Shown here: positions 6,605 through 13,635 of the stretch, in pieces
Layout of the letters: each line of letters begins with the position of its first letter
How positions within the stretch are numbered: position 1 is the stretch's first letter
Source of the DNA: Actinomycetes bacterium
GTDB lineage: Bacteria > Actinomycetota > Actinomycetes > Propionibacteriales > Nocardioidaceae
DNA length: 20,278 nucleotides
Reading direction: 5' to 3'
Assembly (NCBI GenBank): GCA_023417775.1
Contig: JAEZEJ010000026.1
Location: forward strand, 1-20,278
Made by a program: the position numbers and the translations under genes
Notes under the pieces: generated by a model
The model's input: the letters and a program-made list of their open reading frames with translations, nothing else
What the model was told of the DNA's origin: nothing
Database searches by the model: none

Positions 6605-7687
6605 ATGGCCAAAGAAGCACTCTGGTACATCGTCCCATCCGACGGCGCCTACCCCTGGGAGCCGGAAGGACGCCGCGATGTCGACCTGGACTACCTGACC
6701 CAGGTGGCGGCGAGCATCGACTCACTGCCCTACTCGGGCGCACTGTTCGCGACGGCCCATCACGATGTGTGGGTGCTTGCGAGCGCGCTGGCCGCGCGGA
6801 CACGGAAGCTCCGTCCCCTCGTCGCCGTCCATCCCGGCCTCATCTCACCGGTCCTCCTGGCCAAGATGGCGCTCACCTTCGATGATCTCTTCGACGGCCG
6901 GCTCATCATCAACGTCATCAACGGCGATTCGGCGACCCTGGGCACCTTCGGCCTGCAACTCGCCCACGACGACCGCTACGCACTCGCCCGCGAGTACTGG
7001 AGCATCTTCAAGCGGTTGACGGCCGGCGAGGTCGTGGACTTCGACGGCGAGCACTATCGTCTGCGCGGAGCCGGCTCCACCTTCGGCGCACTCGAGCCGA
7101 CCCAGAAGCCGCACGTGCCGCTGTGGTTCGGCGGTTCCTCGGCGGCAGGGCTGGATCTGGCCGGCGAGGTCATCGACACCTACTTATCGTGGGGCGAACC
7201 TCCCGCGCAGCTCGCGACGAAGATCGAGACCTTGAGGCAGCGCGCGGCCGATCACGGCCGATCGATCGAGTTCGGTCTCCGCGTGCATCTCATCGCCCGC
7301 GACACCGAGCAGGAGGCCTGGGACTGGGCCGACCACCTGCTCGATGTCACGAGTCCGCAGACCTTCTCCTGGCAGGCCTCACGTGGTCGCGACAGCGACT
7401 CGGTCGGCGCACAGCGTCAGCACGCCGGACATGGCGGGCAGGTTCCCGACCGGGCACGCGATATCGAGGTCTCGCCCAACCTGTGGCCCGGTTTCAGCCT
7501 CATCCGCCCAGGGCCCGGGACGGCGATCGTCGGCTCGCACGCCCAGGTGATCGAGCGTCTGCAGGAGTTCGAGGCGCTCGGAGTCGACACCTTCATCCTG
7601 TCCGGCAATCCCCTGCTGGAGGAGTCGCGGCACATCGCCGAGACCATCTTGCCCGCCCTCGACCTGCCTACTGGAGCCTCCGCATGA
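6605..7687 (+). CDS. SsuD-like FMN-dependent (LLM class) monooxygenase
   Basis: 360 residues, close to E. coli SsuD (381), with a bacterial-luciferase-like TIM barrel. Recognisable SsuD blocks: WYIVPSDG near the N-terminus, PHVPLWFGGSS (169-179), DTYLSWGEPP (191-200), FGLRVHLIARD (223-233), DSVGAQR (265-271), SPNLWPGF (290-297) and LGVDTFILSGNPLLEE (325-340). R226 and H228, in the motif matching catalytic Arg226/His228 of SsuD, are both retained, as is an Arg in the DSVGxQR loop; the SsuD Cys54 is not. It should use reduced FMN and O2 to oxygenate a sulfonate, sulfone or related C-S substrate in the cytoplasm. AAGGAGG at 6594-6600 precedes the ATG. First gene of five overlapping genes; its stop overlaps the desulfinase start (ATGA, 7684-7687). 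Confidence 0.88.
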   Translation: MAKEALWYIVPSDGAYPWEPEGRRDVDLDYLTQVAASIDSLPYSGALFATAHHDVWVLASALAARTRKLRPLVAVHPGLISPVLLAKMALTFDDLFDGRLIINVINGDSATLGTFGLQLAHDDRYALAREYWSIFKRLTAGEVVDFDGEHYRLRGAGSTFGALEPTQKPHVPLWFGGSSAAGLDLAGEVIDTYLSWGEPPAQLATKIETLRQRAADHGRSIEFGLRVHLIARDTEQEAWDWADHLLDVTSPQTFSWQASRGRDSDSVGAQRQHAGHGGQVPDRARDIEVSPNLWPGFSLIRPGPGTAIVGSHAQVIERLQEFEALGVDTFILSGNPLLEESRHIAETILPALDLPTGASA

Positions 7688-8688
7688 CCCTCACCTCCGT
7701 CGACACCCTCTGGTACACCCGGTGCCCTGTGCCCACGGCGAGCGGGATCGCCCATCTTCTCGGCTGGCTGACCGACGAGTTCGCCGGCCATGGCATCGAT
7801 CTGTCGATCCTGCAGGACGCGCCTCCCGAGATCGCGCGGCGGCACTTCGACCACCGCCTGCCCGGGCTCATCCGCGAGGGCGGCAATGTCCCGGCGCTCG
7901 TCGCCCGCTCCGAGGGGGCACCCACGCGGCTCATCGGTCTGACATGGATCGAGGAGGGGCAGTCGATCCTCACGCTGCCGAGTTCGGGGATCCGGTCCGC
8001 CGAGGACCTCGTCGGCGCGCGAGTGGCGGTCCCAGCCTGGGCTGCCACCAAGGCGGAGAGCTTCCCTCGCGCCATGGCGCTGCATGGTCTCGACGGCGCC
8101 CTCCGATCGGTGGGCCGCTCACTGCGGGACGTCCGTCAGGTCGAGGTCGCCGGGCGTGTGGCGCGCGGCACCTGGACCACGTCGACGTGGCCGGGTGTGG
8201 ACGAGCTCGAAAGCGGCGAGGTCGATGCGATCTACGTCAAGGGTGGCCGTTCCGTGGAGGACGCCGCGCGGATCGGAGCCGTGGCCGCCGTGCGCCTCGA
8301 CGACCTCGATCCGCAGTTCCGGGTGAACAACGGGACGCCGCGCCCGATCACGGTGCACGCCTCTCTGCTCGAGGAGCATCCCGAGCTCGTCGACGCCTTC
8401 CTGCGGCGGACCCTCGAGGCCGCGGATTGGGCACGCGATCACCCGCGCGAGGCGCGCGAGCTCATCGCACGAGAGACCGGGTCGGGAGAGGACGGCATCC
8501 GCCGGGCCTATGGGGACGCCTTGCACGTCTCGCTCGAGCCGACGCTGAGCGAGGAGCGGCTGGCCCTCCTGCGGCGTCAGCACGATTTCCTGCGCCAGCA
8601 CGGCTTTCTCGACGCCAGCATCCACCTCGACGCCTGGGCGGACCCGCGGCCGCTGCGTCGCGCCCGGGAACAGCGCGGTGCCGCATGA
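7684..8688 (+). CDS. DszB-like sulfinate desulfinase
   Basis: 334 residues with the periplasmic-binding-protein fold but no signal peptide. From memory of Rhodococcus DszB (2'-hydroxybiphenyl-2-sulfinate desulfinase), the N-terminus aligns well: YTRCPVPTA (11-19) against SNCPVPNA carrying nucleophile Cys27, then RHFDHRLPGLIREGGNVPAL (53-72), where H54, R64 and G67 match DszB His60, Arg70 and Gly73 with identical spacing. The C-terminal helix with LLRRQHDFLRQHGF also resembles DszB. Predicted reaction: hydrolysis of an organic sulfinate to sulfite and a desulfurised product. ATG 7684 overlaps the oxygenase stop by ATGA, and its own stop overlaps the next ATG (8685-8688). Divergence from DszB over the middle region implies a different substrate. 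An SsuA-like binding protein is the alternative, but the missing signal and the intact triad argue against it. Confidence 0.82.
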   Translation: MTLTSVDTLWYTRCPVPTASGIAHLLGWLTDEFAGHGIDLSILQDAPPEIARRHFDHRLPGLIREGGNVPALVARSEGAPTRLIGLTWIEEGQSILTLPSSGIRSAEDLVGARVAVPAWAATKAESFPRAMALHGLDGALRSVGRSLRDVRQVEVAGRVARGTWTTSTWPGVDELESGEVDAIYVKGGRSVEDAARIGAVAAVRLDDLDPQFRVNNGTPRPITVHASLLEEHPELVDAFLRRTLEAADWARDHPREARELIARETGSGEDGIRRAYGDALHVSLEPTLSEERLALLRRQHDFLRQHGFLDASIHLDAWADPRPLRRAREQRGAA

Positions 8689-9482
8689 GCGAGGGAGCGC
8701 GCCCTCGCCTGGTCCTCGACACGAGTTCGACGCGCTGGCGCGACCGGATCGACCTGGGGCACGTGCGTGACGACCGTCCGCGGAGGGTCGGCGCCTGGGA
8801 GTTCGCCGCACATGCGCGTCGAGCAGCCGAGGCGGTCGGGATCGAGGACATCGTGGTGCCGGACCGCGCCGACGGGCTGAGCGCCCTCTCGGTCGTCGCG
8901 GCCGGACTTCGTGCGACCGATCGGGCCCATTGGACGGTGGAGCTGACCCAGCACTTCGCCACCCCCGTCTACACCGCGAAGCTCTCGGTATCGCTCCAGC
9001 GCTTCAGCGGTGGCCGGCTCAGGTGGAGGATCGACCCCGCCCGTGGCTGGGGAGGACGCCACGAGTTGATCGAGGAGTTCGTCACCGTCGCGCGAGGCGT
9101 ATGGGAGGAGCGGCCCTACAGCTTCGAGGGTGATCACTTCGGCGTCCACGACGGCGGTTTCGATGCTCCGCTGACGGGCCAGCCGCTGCCGCCGCTCGAG
9201 ATCCTCGTCCGGGACGAGAGGGATGCGCTGTTGGCATCGCGCATCGCCGACGGCATCGCGGTCGAGACCCTCGACCCGACCTCCTGGCCGGAGCTCGGGC
9301 TGCCGGTGGCGGCACCTATCGCTCTCGGAAGCTCGCCCTCCCCCGACACGGTGGCGGAGCGCCTCGCGCCGGCGCTCGACCGCGCCACGTGGCTGGATCT
9401 CGATGTCGGTGACCGCGTCGAGGAGATCTACCGCTGGGGCGAGCACATCTCACCGAGGATCGGAGCGTTGAGCCATGGTTGA
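8685..9482 (+). CDS. Short, divergent SsuD-like LLM-class protein
   Basis: 265 residues, about 100 shorter than SsuD relatives. The first half fits the LLM barrel: FAAHARRAAEAVGIEDIVVPDRA (40-62), the YTAKLSVSLQRFSGGRLRWRID strand-helix-strand (96-117) and YSFEGDHFGVHD (145-156). The second half is contracted: the WFGGSS phosphate-site region is reduced to LPPLEILVRDER, the long mobile loop is absent, and the stretch in place of SsuD RxH reads GLPVAAP (205-211), so both catalytic residues are missing. The frame is intact and coupled at both ends (ATGA at 8685; 8-bp overlap at 9475-9482), so it is maintained rather than decayed. It may be a non-catalytic partner subunit, as in luciferase alpha/beta, or have a different function. 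Confidence 0.75.
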   Translation: MSEGARPRLVLDTSSTRWRDRIDLGHVRDDRPRRVGAWEFAAHARRAAEAVGIEDIVVPDRADGLSALSVVAAGLRATDRAHWTVELTQHFATPVYTAKLSVSLQRFSGGRLRWRIDPARGWGGRHELIEEFVTVARGVWEERPYSFEGDHFGVHDGGFDAPLTGQPLPPLEILVRDERDALLASRIADGIAVETLDPTSWPELGLPVAAPIALGSSPSPDTVAERLAPALDRATWLDLDVGDRVEEIYRWGEHISPRIGALSHG

Positions 9483-10614
9483 CGTCTACTGGCGTATCGG
9501 CATGCACGGCGACCAGAGCAGCCTGCGCCGGCGAACGGAGACCCGGGGCGACTGGAGCCCACTGGCCCCGGGGAACATCGCCCCCGGATGGGGAGACGGG
9601 CGCGGCGACGGCCGTCCGTACCTGGAGCACATGGCCGATGTCGCCCGTGCTGCGGAGATCTCGGGTTTCGTCGGAGGCCTGATGCCGTCATTCCCGTTCA
9701 CCGACGATCCCTTCGCGGCGGCGGCCTCCCTCGTGGAGGAGACGCGCACGTTCCGGTTCATGGTGGCCTTCCAGCCAGGGTTCGTGCACCCGTGGGGAGC
9801 CGCCCGCCTCTCGGCCTCATTGCAGCAGTTCTCCGGCGGCCGGCTCGTCTACAACGTCATCACCGGCGGAGGAGGACCCGCCCAGCGGTGGTGGGGTGAC
9901 GACATCGAGCACGATCGACGCTACGCCCGCACCGCCGAGTTCCTCGGATTCCTGCGGCGCACCTGGTCCTCGCAGCCGCAGAACGCCGACGGCGAGTTCT
10001 ACCGGCTCGACCACGCCTATCTGCCGGCGGACCTGGCCGACCAGCCGTTCCCGGAGATCTACTTCTCCGGGTCGTCGCCGGCCGCGATCTCCTCAGCAGG
10101 GCCGTTCGCGGACTACTACCTCTCCTGGCTCGAGCCCCACGCTGCGCTGATCGAGAAGTTCGACAGCGTCCGAGCAGCGGCCCGGGCGCTCGGACGCACC
10201 CCGAGGTTCGCGGTGCGGATCGATGTCGTCTCCCGTGACACCGAGGCGGAGGCCTGGCAGGTCGTCCGCGACGGTTTCGCGGGAGTCGACCTCACCGCCC
10301 TCGCCGAGGGGGGCGGCGGAGACTCGATCGGCGTCGCCCGCGCACGCTCCTTCATCGACGGACCAGTGCGCGATGTGCGCGATCTCGAGGTGGAGCCCCA
10401 CGTCTGGGGCGGCTTCTCGTTCCTGCGCGGCGGTCCGTCCTTCGGCCTCGTGGGCAGCCACGAGCAGGTCGCCGAACGATTGAACGCGCTGATCGACGCC
10501 GGCGTCGATGCCTTCATCCTCGCCGGCGTCCCCCATCTGGAGGAGGCATACCGCGTCGGCGACTTCGTGCTTCCTCGTCTCACCCACCCCTCACCACAAG
10601 GAGTACTGTCATGA
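9475..10614 (+). CDS. SsuD-like LLM-class monooxygenase paralogue
   Basis: 379 residues, near SsuD length. LLM-class blocks: HMADVARAAEISGFVGGLMPS (52-72), the SLQQFSGGRLVYNVITGGG strand (115-133), IYFSGSSPAA (195-204), DYYLSWLEP (213-221), RFAVRIDVVSRD (244-255), DSIGVAR, EPHVWGGFSFLRGG and DAFILAGVPHLEEAYRVG, the last nearly as in SsuD. In the motif matching SsuD Arg226/His228, R248 is kept but the His is Asp (D250). It probably still binds FMNH2, but chemistry or substrate may be altered; a sulfone or sulfonate oxygenase, or a partner of the shorter paralogue just before it, are possible. The ATG overlaps the previous stop by 8 bp (ATGGTTGA), and its TGA overlaps the next ATG (10611-10614). 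Confidence 0.85.
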   Translation: MVDVYWRIGMHGDQSSLRRRTETRGDWSPLAPGNIAPGWGDGRGDGRPYLEHMADVARAAEISGFVGGLMPSFPFTDDPFAAAASLVEETRTFRFMVAFQPGFVHPWGAARLSASLQQFSGGRLVYNVITGGGGPAQRWWGDDIEHDRRYARTAEFLGFLRRTWSSQPQNADGEFYRLDHAYLPADLADQPFPEIYFSGSSPAAISSAGPFADYYLSWLEPHAALIEKFDSVRAAARALGRTPRFAVRIDVVSRDTEAEAWQVVRDGFAGVDLTALAEGGGGDSIGVARARSFIDGPVRDVRDLEVEPHVWGGFSFLRGGPSFGLVGSHEQVAERLNALIDAGVDAFILAGVPHLEEAYRVGDFVLPRLTHPSPQGVLS

Positions 10615-11552
10615 CCCTGCGCATCGGATTCTTCCCGCACAACAACTCGCTGTTCGTCCTGCGGCACCTCGGCCTGCTGGAGAAGCGGCTTCCCAGCGCG
10701 ACCTGGGTGGACCTGCGGGACCTGCCCTCCGGCGAGCGCCCCGATATCCGCGAAGGCCTCCCCACGGTCCACAGCGATCATCTCTTCACCGAGGAGGGGT
10801 ACGACGTGATCGGCACGGGATTCACACCGCCGATCACCGCACTGGGCCAGGGCCGCGAGGTCGCCTACATCGGCATCTCAGGCCCTCGGGTGGAGAACGG
10901 CCGTATCGTCGTCAAGGCCGACTCTCCCATCGCCTCGATCGCGGACCTGCGCGGCAGGCGCGTCGGCCTGGCTCACGGCTCATGGCAGACCACGCTCGTC
11001 CTGTTCGCACTGGAGCGGGAGGGTCTCACCTGGGATGACATCGAGCCCGTCGACAGTTCGGTGGACGCGGCCCGGGAGTTCGAGGAGGGCGAGATCGACG
11101 CCTGGGTCGGCTCCTACCCGGCCCTCACCGGGGTGGAGGCCAGGACCCCGGTGCGCACGCTCATCGACACCGATGGCCTGTTCTCCCACCCGTCGCTGTG
11201 GTTCACGCGTCGCGAGGTCGCCGAGCAGCGGCGCGAGGAGCTGACCGCTCTCATCGAGGCATTGCAGGAGTCGGACGCCTGGATCTCCGAGCACCCGCGC
11301 GAGGCAGCGCAGTTCTTCGTCGACGATGCGAGGGCTCGAGGCCAGGAGGCCGACCTGGACGAGTGGGAGGCTGCACTGCGCGGGCGGCCCTTCGGGGTGC
11401 TGCCCGTGGACGATGCCTTCCTCGACGAGCAGCAGCGCGCGGCCGACCTCTTGCATGCCAACCGCCTCCTGCCCCGGCCGGTCACCGTGCGCGAGGCCGT
11501 CGTGCCGTGGGTGAGCGAGGCGGTCCGCGACGCCGCGGTGGCCGCGGTCTGA
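10611..11552 (+). CDS. SsuA-like binding-fold protein without signal peptide
   Basis: 313 residues with an NMT1/SsuA-like fold: N-terminal RIGFFPHNNSLFVLRHLGLL, VIGTGFTPPITALGQGREVAYIG (67-88), the SPIASIADLRGRRVGLAHGSW block (105-125) where SsuA proteins bind ligand, and DAWVGSYPALTG at the hinge (163-174). There is no signal peptide or lipobox; an AAGGAG 7 nt before ATG 10611 and the ATGA overlap with the preceding gene make this start firm, so the protein should be cytoplasmic. I see no cysteine, so it cannot use the DszB nucleophile. Possible roles: an enzyme of the DszB fold with other chemistry, a cytoplasmic substrate or product carrier, or a sensor. Last gene of the rightward operon; a strong hairpin follows. 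Confidence 0.78.
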   Translation: MTLRIGFFPHNNSLFVLRHLGLLEKRLPSATWVDLRDLPSGERPDIREGLPTVHSDHLFTEEGYDVIGTGFTPPITALGQGREVAYIGISGPRVENGRIVVKADSPIASIADLRGRRVGLAHGSWQTTLVLFALEREGLTWDDIEPVDSSVDAAREFEEGEIDAWVGSYPALTGVEARTPVRTLIDTDGLFSHPSLWFTRREVAEQRREELTALIEALQESDAWISEHPREAAQFFVDDARARGQEADLDEWEAALRGRPFGVLPVDDAFLDEQQRAADLLHANRLLPRPVTVREAVVPWVSEAVRDAAVAAV

Positions 11553-11563
11553 CACCGGCGGTC

Positions 11564-11598
11564 GGTGGTCGGGGCGGTCTCGGGGCGCCCCGGCCACC
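11564..11598. terminator. Strong hairpin after the organosulfur operon
   Basis: A 12-bp stem, 11564-11575 (GGTGGTCGGGGC) with 11587-11598 (GCCCCGGCCACC), contains one G-T wobble and an 11-nt loop. It begins 12 bp after the last stop codon. There is no T-tract, so it may terminate with low efficiency or protect the 3' end. Confidence 0.5.
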
Positions 11599-11655
11599 CG
11601 CTCCGCGCCTCGTGGCCTGACGGTCTCTCGGCAACCGACTTCCGGCACGCGACAC

Positions 11656-11667
11656 TAGAGTGATCAC
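11656..11667 (+). promoter_or_regulatory. Leaderless -10 element and GTGATCAC palindrome before the AraC gene
   Basis: TAGAGT at 11656-11661 is followed by exactly 6 nt and the GTG start at 11668, with no ribosome site. The 8-bp palindrome GTGATCAC (11660-11667) lies at the predicted transcription start. Confidence 0.5.
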
Positions 11668-12537
11668 GTGAGCGAGGACCCGGCGCCGTCGAGACGTCGT
11701 CGAGCCGGCCGCGAGGCCGTCGACGAGCGCACGCTGCCCCTGTACGCGGCCGGCGAGCTCGACGTGCCCTTCGTCGTCAAGGGCGTCAGGGAGCTCATCA
11801 CCCGCGACACCCGCTGGGCTCCCCACGCGCACCCCACGCATGAGCTCCTGTGGAACACACGCGGAGCCTCCACCGTCTCGGTCGAGGACCGGACCTGGAT
11901 CATCTCGCCGGGGATCGGCGTCTGGATGCCGGCCGGAACCGTGCATTCCGGTGCCGCGAGCGCCGGCACCTCGCAACGGGCCACCCACTTCCATGTCGAG
12001 GAGACGCCGGCGCTGGCCGCGGAGCCCATGACGGTGGAGATCACGCCGCTGCTCAGCCTGCTGCTCACCCGCCTGGAGGACCCCTCGCTGTCGAGCAGAT
12101 CTCGGGATCTCACCGAGCAGCTGGTCCTCGATGTCATCGAGCCCTCGCCCCATCGGCTGCTCGTCCGGGTGCCGCGCAAGGGGATCCTGGGTCCGATCGC
12201 GGAGAGCGCACTCGCGGATCCCTCCGATCCGCGCGGGCTCAACGAGTGGGCGCGCGAGCTCGGCGTCAGCACCCGCACGATCGCGCGCGCCTTCCGGGCC
12301 GAGACGGGGCTCAGCTTCCATCAGTGGCAGACGGCCGTCCGCGCCCAGCACGCGATCGCGCTGCTGGCCGAGGATCTCACCGTCGAGGAGGTCGCGCGGG
12401 TGGTCGGGTACAGCTCGGCGAGCGCCTTCGTGGTCGGCTTCCGGCGTGCCACGGGATGGACGCCCGGACGCTTCAGGCCGTCCTCGAATCTCCCGACCGA
12501 TGTCCACTACGCGACATCGGTCGACTCGATCGCGTGA
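11668..12537 (+). CDS. AraC family transcriptional regulator
   Basis: 289 residues. N-terminal cupin-like sensor domain at ~33-110 with HAHPTHELLW (53-62), SPGIGVWMPAGTVHSG (80-95) and HFHVEE, which keep a possible metal or ligand site. C-terminal double HTH at ~175-270: first helix-turn-helix LNEWARELGVSTRTIARAFRAET (191-213), second LTVEEVARVVGYSSASAFVVGFRRATGWTP (237-266) with the conserved GYSSxSxF pattern. GTG 11668 is chosen because of the leaderless -10 directly before it. It lies on the same strand as, and 87 bp before, the siderophore-binding lipoprotein gene, so control of that iron-uptake operon, perhaps in response to a ferric siderophore, is a fair inference. The neighbouring organosulfur operon is the other possible target. 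Confidence 0.9.
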   Translation: MSEDPAPSRRRRAGREAVDERTLPLYAAGELDVPFVVKGVRELITRDTRWAPHAHPTHELLWNTRGASTVSVEDRTWIISPGIGVWMPAGTVHSGAASAGTSQRATHFHVEETPALAAEPMTVEITPLLSLLLTRLEDPSLSSRSRDLTEQLVLDVIEPSPHRLLVRVPRKGILGPIAESALADPSDPRGLNEWARELGVSTRTIARAFRAETGLSFHQWQTAVRAQHAIALLAEDLTVEEVARVVGYSSASAFVVGFRRATGWTPGRFRPSSNLPTDVHYATSVDSIA

Positions 12538-12579
12538 TTGCGTCACACCGATCCACTCTCTAAGGTAAGCCTTGCCTCG
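12538..12579 (+). promoter_or_regulatory. Promoter with DtxR/IdeR-type iron box
   Basis: TTGCGT (12538-12543), a 17-bp spacer and TAAGGT (12561-12566) make a -35/-10 pair. Overlapping the -10 is TAAGGTAAGCCTTGCCTCG (12561-12579), matching 13 of 19 positions of the DtxR/IdeR consensus and containing the inverted repeat AGGtAAG-C-CTTgCCT. Iron-loaded DtxR/IdeR is expected to repress the downstream uptake genes. Confidence 0.72.
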
Positions 12580-12624
12580 CTCCTGCGAGCTGCCTCCAGT
12601 CCCCCATCAGAGAGTGAACGACGT

Positions 12625-13635
12625 ATGCGTTCTCGCACCCTCGCCACCATCGTCGCGACGGGCACCGTCCTGGCGCTGGCGACAGCCTGCTCCACCGATT
12701 CGTCGTCGACCGCCTCGGGCTCGGGCGACGGGGACTACCCCATCGTCATCGAGCATGCCCTCGGGACGACCACGATCGAGGAGGAGCCGGAGCGGGTCGC
12801 GACGGTCGCCTGGGCCAACCACGAGGTGCCCCTCGCCCTGGGCGTCGTGCCCGTGGGCATGGCCTCGGCTGATTTCGGCGATGACGACGGCAACGGAGTC
12901 CTCCCCTGGGTCGAGGAACGCCTCGAGGAGCTCGACGCCGAGACTCCCGTGCTCTTCGACGAGACCGACGGCATCGACTTCGAGGCCGTCGCCGACACCC
13001 AGCCCGACGTGATCCTCGCCGCCTATTCGGGACTCTCGGAGGACGACTACGAGACCTTGAGCGAGATCGCCCCGGTCGTCGCCTATCCGGACGGCCCGTG
13101 GGCCACGTCCTGGCGGGACCTCATCCGTGTGAACAGCACCGCCATCGGGCGTGAGGAAGAGGGGGAGGAGCTGGTCGCCGAGCTCGAGCGGGAGATCGAG
13201 TCGACCGTCGAGGCCCATCCGGATATCGAGGGGAGCTCAGCCATGTTCGTGACCCATGTCGACAGCTCCGACCTCAGCACGGTCAACTTCTACACCGCCA
13301 ACGACTCGCGCGCGGCCTTCTTCTCCGACCTCGGTCTCACCACCCCCCTCGCCGTCGAGGAGGCCTCCGCGGAAGGCGAATTCGCCTCGAGCATCAGTGC
13401 CGAGCAGATCGACATGTTCGAGGATGTCGACGTGATCGTCACCTACGGCGACCAGGAGCTCGTCGACACCCTGAAGGCCGACCCCCTGCTCTCGCAGATG
13501 CCCGCCGTGGCCAATGACGCCGTGGTCTTCCTCGACGGCAGCGGACCGCTGGGCACCGCGGCGAACCCGACGCCCCTGGCGATCTCCTGGGTGCTCGACG
13601 ACTACGTGAGCCTGATCGCCGAAGCGGTGTCGTGA
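12625..13635 (+). CDS. Iron-siderophore ABC transporter substrate-binding lipoprotein
   Basis: 336 residues. Lipoprotein signal with lipobox LATAC (Cys22) and a Ser/Thr/Gly linker, then a FepB/FhuD/FecB-type binding domain: VIEHALGTTTIEEEPERVAT (~41-60), the NHEVPLALGVVPVGMA block (~65-80), IDFEAVADTQPDVILA and the C-terminal FLDGSGPLG and LDDYV region. It captures ferric siderophores at the cell surface. ATG 12625 is preferred because a normal signal peptide begins there; an upstream in-frame start at 12538 would precede the promoter and iron box. The stop overlaps the next start (GTGA, 13632-13635), giving an operon with two FecCD permeases under iron-box control. The siderophore type is not deducible. 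Confidence 0.92.
   Translation: MRSRTLATIVATGTVLALATACSTDSSSTASGSGDGDYPIVIEHALGTTTIEEEPERVATVAWANHEVPLALGVVPVGMASADFGDDDGNGVLPWVEERLEELDAETPVLFDETDGIDFEAVADTQPDVILAAYSGLSEDDYETLSEIAPVVAYPDGPWATSWRDLIRVNSTAIGREEEGEELVAELEREIESTVEAHPDIEGSSAMFVTHVDSSDLSTVNFYTANDSRAAFFSDLGLTTPLAVEEASAEGEFASSISAEQIDMFEDVDVIVTYGDQELVDTLKADPLLSQMPAVANDAVVFLDGSGPLGTAANPTPLAISWVLDDYVSLIAEAVS

Noticed and set aside
7123..7683. Long N-terminal extension of the desulfinase frame inside the first oxygenase gene
   Set aside because: Arg-rich out-of-frame translation of the oxygenase; homology to DszB starts only after ATG 7684.
8685..9482. Pseudogene or frameshifted oxygenase
   Set aside because: The frame is intact, coupled at both ends, and shortened within rather than broken; no remaining oxygenase sequence is found in other frames.
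12538..12624. N-terminal extension of the siderophore-binding lipoprotein
   Set aside because: It overlaps the promoter and iron box, and would bury the signal peptide.
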